From Deinococcus sp. (GTDB taxonomy: Bacteria; Deinococcota; Deinococci; Deinococcales; Deinococcaceae): a stretch of DNA of 8,936 nucleotides. Location: positions 1 through 8,936 of the forward strand of contig JANXWI010000515.1 of assembly GCA_025351205.1 (NCBI GenBank), given 5' to 3'. The number at the start of each line of letters is the position of its first letter. The stretch's first letter is position 1. The position numbers and the translations under genes are program-made. The notes below the pieces were generated by a model, which searched no databases, was not told where the DNA came from, and saw only the letters and a list, made by a program, of their open reading frames with translations. Shown here piece by piece: positions 1 through 5,513 of this stretch.

Positions 1-5
1 AACCC

Positions 6-17
6 TGCCAAATGGCA
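6..17. promoter_or_regulatory. Short palindrome upstream of the Lrp/AsnC-type gene, possible operator
   Basis: TGCCA at 6-10 and TGGCA at 13-17 form a perfect inverted repeat around AA. It lies about 32 bp upstream of the candidate -10 box. Lrp/AsnC regulators often bind imperfect palindromes near their own promoter, so this could be an autoregulatory site or part of a control region for a gene beyond the left edge. A 5+5 palindrome also occurs by chance, so this is weak. Confidence 0.2.
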
Positions 18-48
18 CGCCGCGCTTTACGCTTGCAAGGTGGGCTGT

Positions 49-54
49 TAAACT
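49..54 (+). promoter_or_regulatory. Candidate -10 box for the Lrp/AsnC-type gene
   Basis: TAAACT fits TANNNT, and TTTACG at 26-31 is a possible -35 element at 17-bp spacing. Transcription would start near 61-62, exactly at the ATG at 62. That places the GTG at 55 outside the transcript. The geometry equals that of the other leaderless-looking promoters in the window, but here the ATG is not in the reading frame of the downstream gene. Confidence 0.5.
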
Positions 55-61
55 GTGGGCA

Positions 62-85
62 ATGAAACTGCACGGAGTGTTTTGA
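62..85 (+). CDS. Possible 7-codon leader ORF (MKLHGVF) overlapping the regulator's TTG start
   Basis: The ATG at 62 lies 7 nt after the TAAACT box, where leaderless starts sit in this window. It reads MKLHGVF and stops at TGA 83-85. That stop overlaps a TTG codon at 82-84 which is in frame with the regulator and begins MKLHG again. Coupled reinitiation at the TTGA overlap is possible. Equally, the ORF may be a by-product of a 20-bp duplication, or a one-base sequence error may hide a continuous frame. No protein evidence can be drawn from seven codons. Confidence 0.3.
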   Translation: MKLHGVF

Positions 86-95
86 AACTGCACGG
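63..95 (+). repeat. 13-bp direct repeat across the regulator's start region
   Basis: TGAAACTGCACGG occurs at 63-75 and again at 83-95, with a 20-bp period. Each copy belongs to a start-like codon: ATG at 62 and TTG at 82, both followed by codons for KLHG. The copies are in different reading frames because 20 is not a multiple of three. A local tandem duplication of the original start is the simplest explanation. Confidence 0.85.
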
Positions 96-543
96 TGGTT
101 CGCTCGACCCGCTCGACTACAGGATCCTGCGCGAGTTGCAGGAAGACGCGCGTCTCAGCATGCGCGAGCTGGGCCGCCGGGTCGAGCTGTCGGCCCCCGC
201 CGTCACCGAGCGGGTGCGCCGCCTGGAGGAAACCGGCGTGGTGCTGGGCTACGGGGCCAGGGTCGCCAGCAAACCGCTGGGGCGCAGCATCACCGCGTTC
301 GTAGGCGTACAGGACAGCGGCAAGCGCGACCCGGAGCTGGTCAGGTGGGCACAGAAGCACGACGGCGTGCTGGAGTGCCACAGCGTGACCGGCAACAACT
401 CGTGCATCCTGAAAGTCGCCGTGCCCGACGTTCACGCCCTGGAGGTGCTGCTGGGCGACCTGATCGGCATGGGCTTCACCTGCGAGACCAGCATCGTGCT
501 CAGCACCCCGCTGGAAGGCAAGCTGATGTTGCCCCCGGCGTAG
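82..543 (+). CDS. Lrp/AsnC family transcriptional regulator
   Basis: This is probably a DNA-binding regulator that senses an amino acid or similar small molecule. From the TTG at 82 it has 153 residues, a usual size for Lrp/AsnC. The N-terminal winged-helix region spans residues 8-60, with LDYRILRELQEDARLSMREL and recognition helix SAPAVTERVRRLEETG. The RAM (ligand and oligomer) domain spans about 67-145, with TGNNSCILKV where many members have G-x-x-D-Y-L-L. The start is uncertain. GTG at 55 would give 162 residues and has AAGGTGG at 37-43, but it lies between the -10 box and the predicted transcript start. TTG at 82 has GGAG at 74-77, only 4 nt away. The stop is 11 nt before the DinB-like gene. 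The regulated genes cannot be named; the DinB-like and esterase genes downstream are possible targets. Confidence 0.88.
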   Translation: MKLHGGSLDPLDYRILRELQEDARLSMRELGRRVELSAPAVTERVRRLEETGVVLGYGARVASKPLGRSITAFVGVQDSGKRDPELVRWAQKHDGVLECHSVTGNNSCILKVAVPDVHALEVLLGDLIGMGFTCETSIVLSTPLEGKLMLPPA

Positions 544-549
544 TACGTT
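544..549 (+). promoter_or_regulatory. Candidate leaderless -10 box for the DinB-like gene
   Basis: TACGTT fits TANNNT and ends 5 nt before the ATG at 555. AGGG at 550-553 is too close to the start codon to work as a ribosome binding site. No convincing -35 is visible. The gene may therefore have its own start site as well as read-through from the regulator. Confidence 0.45.
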
Positions 550-554
550 AGGGC

Positions 555-1010
555 ATGATCTCCGAACTGACCCTTCTCTTCAACCGTGATCTGAACAGGG
601 TCATCGCCGATATCAGGGCCTACCCGGACGAGGACCAGCTCTGGCAGGTCGCCGGGCAGATCAACAATTCGGCGGGCAATCTGGCGCTGCATCTGGTGGG
701 CAACCTGTCGCAGTTTGTCGGCGACGATCTGGGCGAGCATCCGTTTGCCCGTGACCGTGAGGCCGAGTTCACGCGCCGGAACGTCCCGCGTGCCGAGCTG
801 CTGAGCGGCCTGGAGCGCGCCCGCGAGCTGGTCGAGCAGACGCTGGCAACTCTGGACGACGCCCGCCTGGACAGAATCCATCCACGCCAGCCGCCCGGCT
901 TTCCGCCCGCCATGACCAGCCGCTTTTTTCTGATTCACCTCTACGGCCACCTGAACTACCACCTGGGGCAGATCAACTATCACCGCCGCCTGACCGTTTC
1001 GGACGATTGA
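555..1010 (+). CDS. DinB/DUF1572-like four-helix-bundle protein
   Basis: A 151-residue soluble protein of the DinB/YfiT superfamily, closest in look to DUF1572. These are four-helix bundles that usually hold a metal ion with three histidines. The matching residues here are His46 in a second-helix stretch (NLALHLVGNL) and the HxxxH pair His132 and His136 in HLYGHLNYHLGQINYHRR. The last motif is the family hallmark. Some relatives transfer thiols such as bacillithiol, but no substrate can be read from this sequence. DinB-type proteins are known to be expanded in Deinococcus, and some are damage- or stress-induced. It starts 11 nt after the regulator, and its TGA is directly followed by the esterase ATG, so the two are probably co-expressed. 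Confidence 0.85.
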   Translation: MISELTLLFNRDLNRVIADIRAYPDEDQLWQVAGQINNSAGNLALHLVGNLSQFVGDDLGEHPFARDREAEFTRRNVPRAELLSGLERARELVEQTLATLDDARLDRIHPRQPPGFPPAMTSRFFLIHLYGHLNYHLGQINYHRRLTVSDD

Positions 1011-2126
1011 ATGAACGACTCGCACGATTTCCAGACCGCCGTTCAGACGTTCACCCTGGGCGATCTGCCGCCGAACACGCCCTCAGACGCCCGGTTTTTC
1101 CTGGTGACTGGTCTGGAAGGCTGGGCACGCAACCTACCGGAACTGGAATTCAAGCGGGAGGGCGACGGCTGGGTGCTGCGGCGGGCCTACCCGCTGGACA
1201 CGCTCCTAGCGTTCAACGTGCTGATGGATTCGTGCGAGGAGGGAGACGCCTGGGGCCAGCGGCGACCTGACCGCTTCCACCCTGTGCAGGAGGCCGCCAG
1301 CCACACCCTGCATGTCGTGAGCTGGCAGGGTCGGGAGCTGACGCCGCGCCCTTCGACCCTGACCGGGAACATCGAGACCTTCAGCGTCCTCAGCCCGGAG
1401 CTGGACGATACCTTCACCGTCACCGTCTGGATGCCGCCGCAGTGTACGCAGGCCGGGAAGCGGTTCCCGGTGCTGTATCTGCACGACGGGGGCAACATGT
1501 TCGACTGTGCGACGGCCTTTGCCGGAGTGGAATGGGGCGCGGACGAGGCGGCTCAGGCGCTGGCCGAACAGGGTCTCCCCTGCCTGATGGTCGCCGTGAC
1601 CGTCCGGGGCGCACTCCGCAGCAACGACTACGTACCTTTCGAAATAGCCGCCAACGACTTTTCCAGCAGTGCAGCAGGGTATCAGACGTTCCTGGCCGAC
1701 ACGCTCAAGCCGCTCATAGACGCCCGGTTTTCTACGCTTCCAGACGCACGGCACACCGCCCAGGCGGGCAGCAGCTACGGCGGCGTGGCGAGCCTGTACG
1801 GGGGCCTGAGCCGTCCGCAGGTCTGGGGCACGATTGGAGCTTTCAGCCCCAGTCTGGAGGTTCAGGACGACGCTCTTTTCGGCTGGAGCGCCGAGCATCC
1901 GGCCCCCAAGTGTCGCCTGTACCTCGACATGGGCACACTGGAAGGCGACAGCTTGCAGGAAGCGGCCCTTCATGTGTACCAAACCCGCCGCTACGCCGCC
2001 CAGATGCGCGTGACCGTAAGCGAGGTCCGGCTGGCAATAGGCGAGGACCACCGCCACGACGAGGCTGCCTGGGCCGCACGCTTTCCCGGTTTTCTGCGCT
2101 GGTGGCTGGAGGGGCTGGACCCTTAA
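1011..2126 (+). CDS. Alpha/beta-hydrolase esterase, enterochelin esterase-like (esterase D family)
   Basis: A 371-residue putative cytoplasmic esterase with no signal peptide. Residues 1 to about 115 form a beta-rich region like the N-terminal domain of Fes/IroD-type esterases. From about 120 the hydrolase domain follows, with the typical entry IETFSVLSPELDDTFTVTVWMPP and FPVLYLHDGGNMFD. The nucleophile elbow is GSSYGG with Ser255 in GxSxG. The likely catalytic His is His349 in HDEAAWAARFP, which fits the family's HxExxW ending. I do not assign the acid residue. The family includes ferric-siderophore esterases and general carboxylesterases; there are no siderophore genes nearby, so the substrate is open. 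The start codon abuts the DinB-like stop (TGAATG) and has no own -10 box or good ribosome binding site, which suggests translational coupling. Confidence 0.85.
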   Translation: MNDSHDFQTAVQTFTLGDLPPNTPSDARFFLVTGLEGWARNLPELEFKREGDGWVLRRAYPLDTLLAFNVLMDSCEEGDAWGQRRPDRFHPVQEAASHTLHVVSWQGRELTPRPSTLTGNIETFSVLSPELDDTFTVTVWMPPQCTQAGKRFPVLYLHDGGNMFDCATAFAGVEWGADEAAQALAEQGLPCLMVAVTVRGALRSNDYVPFEIAANDFSSSAAGYQTFLADTLKPLIDARFSTLPDARHTAQAGSSYGGVASLYGGLSRPQVWGTIGAFSPSLEVQDDALFGWSAEHPAPKCRLYLDMGTLEGDSLQEAALHVYQTRRYAAQMRVTVSEVRLAIGEDHRHDEAAWAARFPGFLRWWLEGLDP

Positions 2127-2160
2127 CCCGGCCACACACTGCGCCCACTTCGCTCTGCAC

Positions 2161-2166
2161 TACCAT
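2161..2166 (+). promoter_or_regulatory. Candidate leaderless -10 box for the endonuclease III-like gene
   Basis: TACCAT fits TANNNT and ends 6 nt before the ATG at 2173. The intervening CCAGCA has no Shine-Dalgarno character, so transcription would start at or next to the start codon. Confidence 0.5.
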
Positions 2167-2172
2167 CCAGCA

Positions 2173-2934
2173 ATGCCTCGCCCCAGCCTGCTCGAACAGC
2201 ACCCTGTTCCACCCGTTCTGCCCGAAGTGACTCGGCGGCTGCGCGAACGGTACCTGCCCGACCCGCCCACACCCGAGCGCAGCGCCGAGCCGCTCGACGG
2301 GCTGATCGGCACCATATTGTCGCAGCAGAATCTGGCGGTCATCACGCGGCGGCAGTTTGACGGGCTGAAACTGGTGTACCCACGCTGGGAAGCCGCCCTG
2401 CAAGATGGCCCTGACGGCATAGAAACGGCGCTGCGGGCGGCGGGCGGCGGCCTGATCCGCAGCAAGGCCCGCACCATCTGGAACGTGCTGCACCAGTTGC
2501 AGGAGGCGCGCGGCTCACTCAGCCTGCGGGACACCAGAGACATGGACGACGCCCAGATTCGTACCCTGCTCGAAGGGCTGCCGGGCGTCGGCCCCAAGAC
2601 CGCCTCGTGCGTACTGCTGTTCGATCTGGCGCGGCCTGCCATGCCGGTAGACACCCACATCGAGCGCATTTCGCGGCGGCTGGAACTGGTTCCCCAGAAA
2701 TGGAACGCCGTCAAGATCGAGCGCTGGTACGAGCAAATCCTGCCGCGCACCTGGGCCGAGCGGTATACCTTTCACGTCAGCGTGATCCGGCACGGCCAGC
2801 AGGTCTGCCGCTCCCAGCGCCCCACCTGCGCCGAATGCCTGTTGCAGAACCTCTGCCCGTCGGCGGGCATCTTCCTGTCCGGTCAGGAGCAGCCAGTGGC
2901 ACGGCAAAAAACAGCCACCCCACGTCGAGCATGA
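2173..2934 (+). CDS. Endonuclease III-type DNA glycosylase/AP lyase (HhH-GPD, 4Fe-4S)
   Basis: Base-excision repair enzyme predicted to remove oxidised pyrimidines and cut at the abasic site. In 253 residues it shows the HhH motif LPGVGPKTAS (136-145) with the catalytic Lys142, then PVDTHIERISRRL with the catalytic Asp160. The Lys-to-Asp distance of 18 matches E. coli Nth (K120, D138). The C-terminal iron-sulfur loop is complete: Cys212-x6-Cys219-x2-Cys222-x5-Cys228. The N-terminal helix contains ILSQQN (48-53), as in HhH-GPD enzymes. It differs from classical Nth in a GPK rather than GRK hairpin and an about 25-residue tail after the cluster. Deinococcus carries several EndoIII paralogues; which one this is, and whether it keeps full thymine-glycol activity, cannot be told here. 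It could also be called an Nth-like or HhH-GPD family protein. Confidence 0.9.
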   Translation: MPRPSLLEQHPVPPVLPEVTRRLRERYLPDPPTPERSAEPLDGLIGTILSQQNLAVITRRQFDGLKLVYPRWEAALQDGPDGIETALRAAGGGLIRSKARTIWNVLHQLQEARGSLSLRDTRDMDDAQIRTLLEGLPGVGPKTASCVLLFDLARPAMPVDTHIERISRRLELVPQKWNAVKIERWYEQILPRTWAERYTFHVSVIRHGQQVCRSQRPTCAECLLQNLCPSAGIFLSGQEQPVARQKTATPRRA

Positions 2935-3014
2935 TCCAGGCAGCCTTCCCGGTTTAAACGGATTGTGAGAACGCTCCCCGATACGTTCGGCTGCCCCTGC
3001 GAAATCGTCATCAA

Positions 3015-3050
3015 CAGAGCAGCCAGACGCCGTCAACCGGCGCTGCTCTG
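3015..3050. other. Composite stem-loop, possible terminator or structured RNA
   Basis: CAGAGCAGC (3015-3023) pairs perfectly with GCTGCTCTG (3042-3050). Inside it, GCCG (3029-3032) pairs with CGGC (3038-3041) around a TCAAC loop. The whole is a 13-bp helix with a CAGAC bulge on one side. Neither strand has a T-run after it, so classical intrinsic termination is doubtful. It lies 80 nt after the glycosylase stop and could protect the 3' end, terminate weakly, or be a copy of a genomic palindromic repeat. Confidence 0.5.
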
Positions 3051-3072
3051 ACCAAGAAGCGAACAGGCGCGT

Positions 3073-3085
3073 CCGTTCACAACGG
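3073..3085. other. Small palindrome CCGTT-CAC-AACGG
   Basis: This perfect 5-bp inverted repeat with a 3-nt centre lies in the gap about 125 bp upstream of the queG -10 box. It could be a small hairpin or a protein site; nothing ties it to a function. Confidence 0.2.
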
Positions 3086-3208
3086 CGGCGGGACTCGACA
3101 CGCTCTGTTGGTCGGTACGTGTTCTCAGGATTCAGCACCTGTCCAAACTATTGACGGCGGGACGTCTGTACGGCGGCACCTTGTCCGATTTCAAAGAAGG
3201 GCCGCCGC

Positions 3209-3214
3209 TATCCT
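3209..3214 (+). promoter_or_regulatory. Candidate leaderless -10 box for queG
   Basis: TATCCT fits TANNNT and ends 7 nt before the ATG at 3222. The only purine-rich stretch, AAGAAGG, ends 21 nt upstream, too far for a ribosome binding site. This box supports the start at 3222. Confidence 0.5.
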
Positions 3215-3221
3215 TGATCCC

Positions 3222-4328
3222 ATGCCTGGCGCCCGCGCTCACCTGACCACCCTCGCCCACGACTTGGGATTCGAGGTCACCGGCTGGGCCGACGCCGCGC
3301 CCCGTCCCGCCGAGGTTGCGATCTACCAGGACTGGCTGGGCAGTGGGCGGCAGGCAGGCATGGACTACCTGACGCGTCAGCTGCCGCGCCGCGCCGACCT
3401 GTCCAGTTCACTCCCGGGCGTGGGCAGCGTGCTGATGCTGGGCGTGTCGCACGCGTTCGCGCCGCAGCCCGTTCCCGCCGGGGGGATTCGGCTGGGCCGG
3501 GTGGCGCGCTACGCCTGGACGCCCGACTACCACGCCCAGCTTGAACCGCTGCTGGAACGCCTGAAGCAGGAGGCGGCCAGCCTGGGCGTGCGGGCACGCG
3601 GGTACGTGGACCACGGCCCGGTGATGGAACGTGCCCTGGCTGGGCGGGCCTTTCCCGGCTGGCAGGGCAGGAGTGGCATGCTGCTCTCGACCACGCTGGG
3701 AGCCTTCACCACGCTGGCCGCGCTGCTCACCGACCTGCCTGCCCCGCCGGAAACGCCCACACACCCGGACCGCTGCGGCACGTGCAGGCGCTGCGTTGCC
3801 ATCTGTCCAACGGGCGCCATCGGCCCTGACCGCCTGATCGACGCCCGGCTCTGCCTCTCGGCGTTGACCATCGAACACCGGGGGCCATTGCCCTGGGAGT
3901 TGCGCCCCCGCCTGGGCGAGTGGCTGTTCGGCTGCGACCTGTGCAGCGAGGTCTGCCCCTGGAGCGTGCGTGCCGGGCCGCTGGCGAGGCTGTTCGTGCC
4001 GGAGGCGCAGCTGGCCCACCCCGACCTGACGCAGTTTTTCGGATGCTCGGAGCGCGAGTTTCAGCGGCGGTTCGGGCACACCGCCTTTTCGCGCCCACGC
4101 CGCAAGGGGATGGCCCGCAACGCCGTGAACGTGGTGGGCAACGACCCAGCGCGGCGCGGGCGTGAAGTCCTGCATCTGGCGAGCACTGACCCTGCCTGGG
4201 AGGTGCGCGAGGCCGCCGCCTGGGCCTGGGGGCAGTGGCGGGCGCAGGGCGAGGCCGAGCGGCTGCTGCACGATCCACAGCCGGAGGTGGCGGCGGCGGC
4301 GCGGCGCAGTCTTGAGGCAGGTGGATAA
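3222..4328 (+). CDS. queG: Epoxyqueuosine reductase QueG
   Basis: Catalyses the last step of queuosine synthesis, reducing epoxyqueuosine to queuosine at the wobble position of GUN-anticodon tRNAs, using cobalamin and two 4Fe-4S clusters. The 368-residue protein shows the family order. The N-terminal stretch is VTGWADAAPRP, followed by GMDYL. ARYAWTPDYH lies near 95-104 and DHGPVMERA near 130-138, where Asp130 is the conserved acid. The ferredoxin motif is Cys185-x2-Cys188-x2-Cys191-x3-Cys195. The remaining ligands are Cys211, Cys238, Cys241 and Cys245 in FGCDLCSEVCPW. Residues from about 310 form a HEAT-like tail (DPAWEVREAAAWAWGQW), as in Gram-positive-type QueG. The start at 3222 fits the family N-terminus and a leaderless box. 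An upstream in-frame GTG at 3108 would add 38 unrelated residues. No other queuosine gene is in the window. Confidence 0.93.
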   Translation: MPGARAHLTTLAHDLGFEVTGWADAAPRPAEVAIYQDWLGSGRQAGMDYLTRQLPRRADLSSSLPGVGSVLMLGVSHAFAPQPVPAGGIRLGRVARYAWTPDYHAQLEPLLERLKQEAASLGVRARGYVDHGPVMERALAGRAFPGWQGRSGMLLSTTLGAFTTLAALLTDLPAPPETPTHPDRCGTCRRCVAICPTGAIGPDRLIDARLCLSALTIEHRGPLPWELRPRLGEWLFGCDLCSEVCPWSVRAGPLARLFVPEAQLAHPDLTQFFGCSEREFQRRFGHTAFSRPRRKGMARNAVNVVGNDPARRGREVLHLASTDPAWEVREAAAWAWGQWRAQGEAERLLHDPQPEVAAAARRSLEAGG

Positions 4329-4360
4329 GCACGGTCCGCCCACTTCTACTCAGCCGGCAG

Positions 4361-4391
4361 AGACAGCCCAGACCTGAAGACAGCCCAGACC
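4361..4391 (+). repeat. 14-bp direct repeat upstream of the cyclotransferase promoter
   Basis: AGACAGCCCAGACC occurs at 4361-4374 and 4378-4391, separated by TGA, with a 17-bp period. The second copy covers the expected -35 position of the TACACT promoter (spacer of 17 would put -35 at 4378-4383). It could be a double operator for an activator or repressor, or a recent slippage duplication. Confidence 0.85.
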
Positions 4392-4400
4392 GGACGCCCC

Positions 4401-4406
4401 TACACT
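4401..4406 (+). promoter_or_regulatory. Candidate leaderless -10 box for the cyclotransferase gene
   Basis: TACACT fits TANNNT and ends 6 nt before the ATG at 4413. No ribosome binding site lies between. The expected -35 location has AGACAG, which matches the TTGACA consensus at 4 of 6 positions and is part of a direct repeat. Confidence 0.5.
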
Positions 4407-4412
4407 GTACTG

Positions 4413-5255
4413 ATGAAGCGCCGCCTCCTTCTGACCCTGCTCGGCAGCCTGATCGTATGCTCGGTGTGTGCGGCGATTCCAGCCGCCGCGAACATTCCGG
4501 TGTACAGGCCGACCATCGTGGCCCGCCTTCCACACGACCCCGCCGCCTTCACCGAGGGGCTGGAGCTGTCGGGCGGCGTGCTGTACGAGGGTACCGGGCT
4601 GGAGGGCCGATCCGACGTGAGGCGCGTGAACATGCAGACCGGGCAGGTGATTCAGAGCCGCCCGCCACCGGTAGAGGGCGTGTTCGGCGAGGGCGTGAGC
4701 CTGCTGGGCCAGTCAGGTCAACAGGCCGGCCAGCCCGGGCGGCTGTTCCAGCTGAGCTGGCAGAGCGGCCTGGCCTTCGTCTACGATCCGGTGACGCTCA
4801 AGGAAACCGGGAGGTTCAGGTATACCGGCGAGGGCTGGGGGCTGACCAACGACGGCACGCAGCTGATCATGAGCGACGGCAGCAGCACCCTGACCTTCCG
4901 CGACGGGCGCACCTTCGCCGCGACGCGTACGCTGAAGGTGAGCGCCGACGGCCAGCCCGTGGAGCGTCTGAACGAGCTGGAATACGCGGGCGGATTCATC
5001 TGGGCCAACGTCTGGATGACCAACCGCGTCGCCCGCATCGACCCGAAGACGGGCAGGGTCACGGCGTGGCTGGACGTGACCGAGCTGAGCCGCGAGGCCA
5101 CCGCCGACACCCTGAGGGCGGGCCGCACGCCCACGCCAGACGACGTTGCCAACGGCATTGCCTTCAACAGGGCGAAAGGCACGCTGCTGCTGACCGGCAA
5201 ACGCTGGCCGACGCTGTACGAGGTGCGCGTGCCGGGGCTGAGCACCGCGCCGTGA
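4413..5255 (+). CDS. Glutaminyl-peptide cyclotransferase (glutamine cyclotransferase family), exported
   Basis: Predicted to cyclise N-terminal glutamine of peptides to pyroglutamate, releasing ammonia. It is of the plant/bacterial type, a five-bladed beta-propeller, unrelated to the animal zinc enzyme. The 280-residue precursor starts with a signal peptide: KRR, a hydrophobic run at 5-22, and likely cleavage after Ala26 (AAA|N). The cysteines at 16 and 19 are not in a good lipobox. Family motifs follow in order: PAAFTEGLEL, YEGTGLEGRSDVRRV, FGEGVSLLG, GEGWGLTNDG, MSDGSSTLTF, LNELEYAGGFIWANVWMTN, VANGIAFN and TGKRWPTLYEV. A short GQ-rich insert (GQSGQQAGQPGR, near residue 98) interrupts the usual GEG-to-LTW spacing. 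The gene stands alone, 84 bp after queG, with its own leaderless-type promoter. The physiological substrate is unknown. Confidence 0.92.
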   Translation: MKRRLLLTLLGSLIVCSVCAAIPAAANIPVYRPTIVARLPHDPAAFTEGLELSGGVLYEGTGLEGRSDVRRVNMQTGQVIQSRPPPVEGVFGEGVSLLGQSGQQAGQPGRLFQLSWQSGLAFVYDPVTLKETGRFRYTGEGWGLTNDGTQLIMSDGSSTLTFRDGRTFAATRTLKVSADGQPVERLNELEYAGGFIWANVWMTNRVARIDPKTGRVTAWLDVTELSREATADTLRAGRTPTPDDVANGIAFNRAKGTLLLTGKRWPTLYEVRVPGLSTAP

Positions 5256-5305
5256 GGGGATGAGCTGGGTAGGAGAGGATGATTGCGTCGTCGCCCCCTC
5301 ACCCC

Positions 5306-5403
5306 CCTCGCTGCGCGAGGCCCCTCTCCCAGAGGTAGAGGGGAACAGAATCCCCACAAACCGGTCTGACGGCGTTTTTTCCTCTCCCCTTGTGCGAGAG
5401 GGG
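5306..5403. repeat. Dispersed palindromic repeat, two inverted copies
   Basis: Copy 1 at 5321-5345 has CCCCTCT pairing with AGAGGGG (5337-5343) and is preceded by the hairpin CCTCG-CTGCG-CGAGG (5306-5320). Copy 2 at 5379-5403 is in the opposite orientation, with CCTCTC (5381-5386) pairing with GAGAGG (5396-5401). Both copies are 25 nt long and both end in GAA on their own strand. The pattern matches the CCCTCTCCC...GAGAGGG elements scattered between genes in many GC-rich bacteria, which give spurious proline- and glycine-rich translations. A TTTTTT run lies at 5375-5380. It may serve as a bidirectional terminator between the convergent genes. Confidence 0.6.
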
Positions 5404-5475
5404 TGCTACACAGCAGCGGAGAAGGGGAAGGCAGGCCGGGCATCCCGAGAAGTCTGACCAGATGCCCCCATTGAT

Positions 5476-5506
5476 CGGTTGACGCTGGAGCAGGTTCTGT
5501 CAACCG
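5476..5506. terminator. Stem-loop just after tmk, candidate terminator
   Basis: CGGTTGAC (5476-5483) and GTCAACCG (5499-5506) form a perfect 8-bp stem with a 15-nt loop. The stem begins 7 nt after the tmk stop on the minus strand. No T-run follows on that strand, so it may be a weak terminator, a 3'-end stabiliser or a protein site. Confidence 0.4.
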
Positions 5507-5513
5507 GTCCGGG

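Larger units (their letters stand above)
2935..3221. other. 287-bp intergenic gap between the endonuclease III-like gene and queG
   Basis: There is no convincing gene here. The gap holds a composite hairpin (3015-3050), a 13-bp palindrome (3073-3085) and the queG -10 box at its right end. A GTG-started minus-strand frame from 3138 is open, but its residues look random and it runs antisense through the glycosylase gene. Confidence 0.6.

Noticed and set aside
2515..3138. Minus-strand frame starting at GTG 3138 with TAGTTT 6 nt upstream
   Set aside because: The box resembles the leaderless pattern, but the start is GTG, the residues look random, and most of the frame is antisense to the endonuclease III-like gene. 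A single chance match is expected in a window of this size.
3108..3221. Longer QueG start at GTG 3108
   Set aside because: It would add 38 residues not typical of the family, and the ATG at 3222 has a TATCCT box at leaderless spacing and matches the usual QueG N-terminus.
5260..5457. 65-codon frame in the convergent gap
   Set aside because: Its translation (such as SPPSLREAPLPEVEG) is the typical spurious product of CCCTCTCCC-type palindromic repeats.
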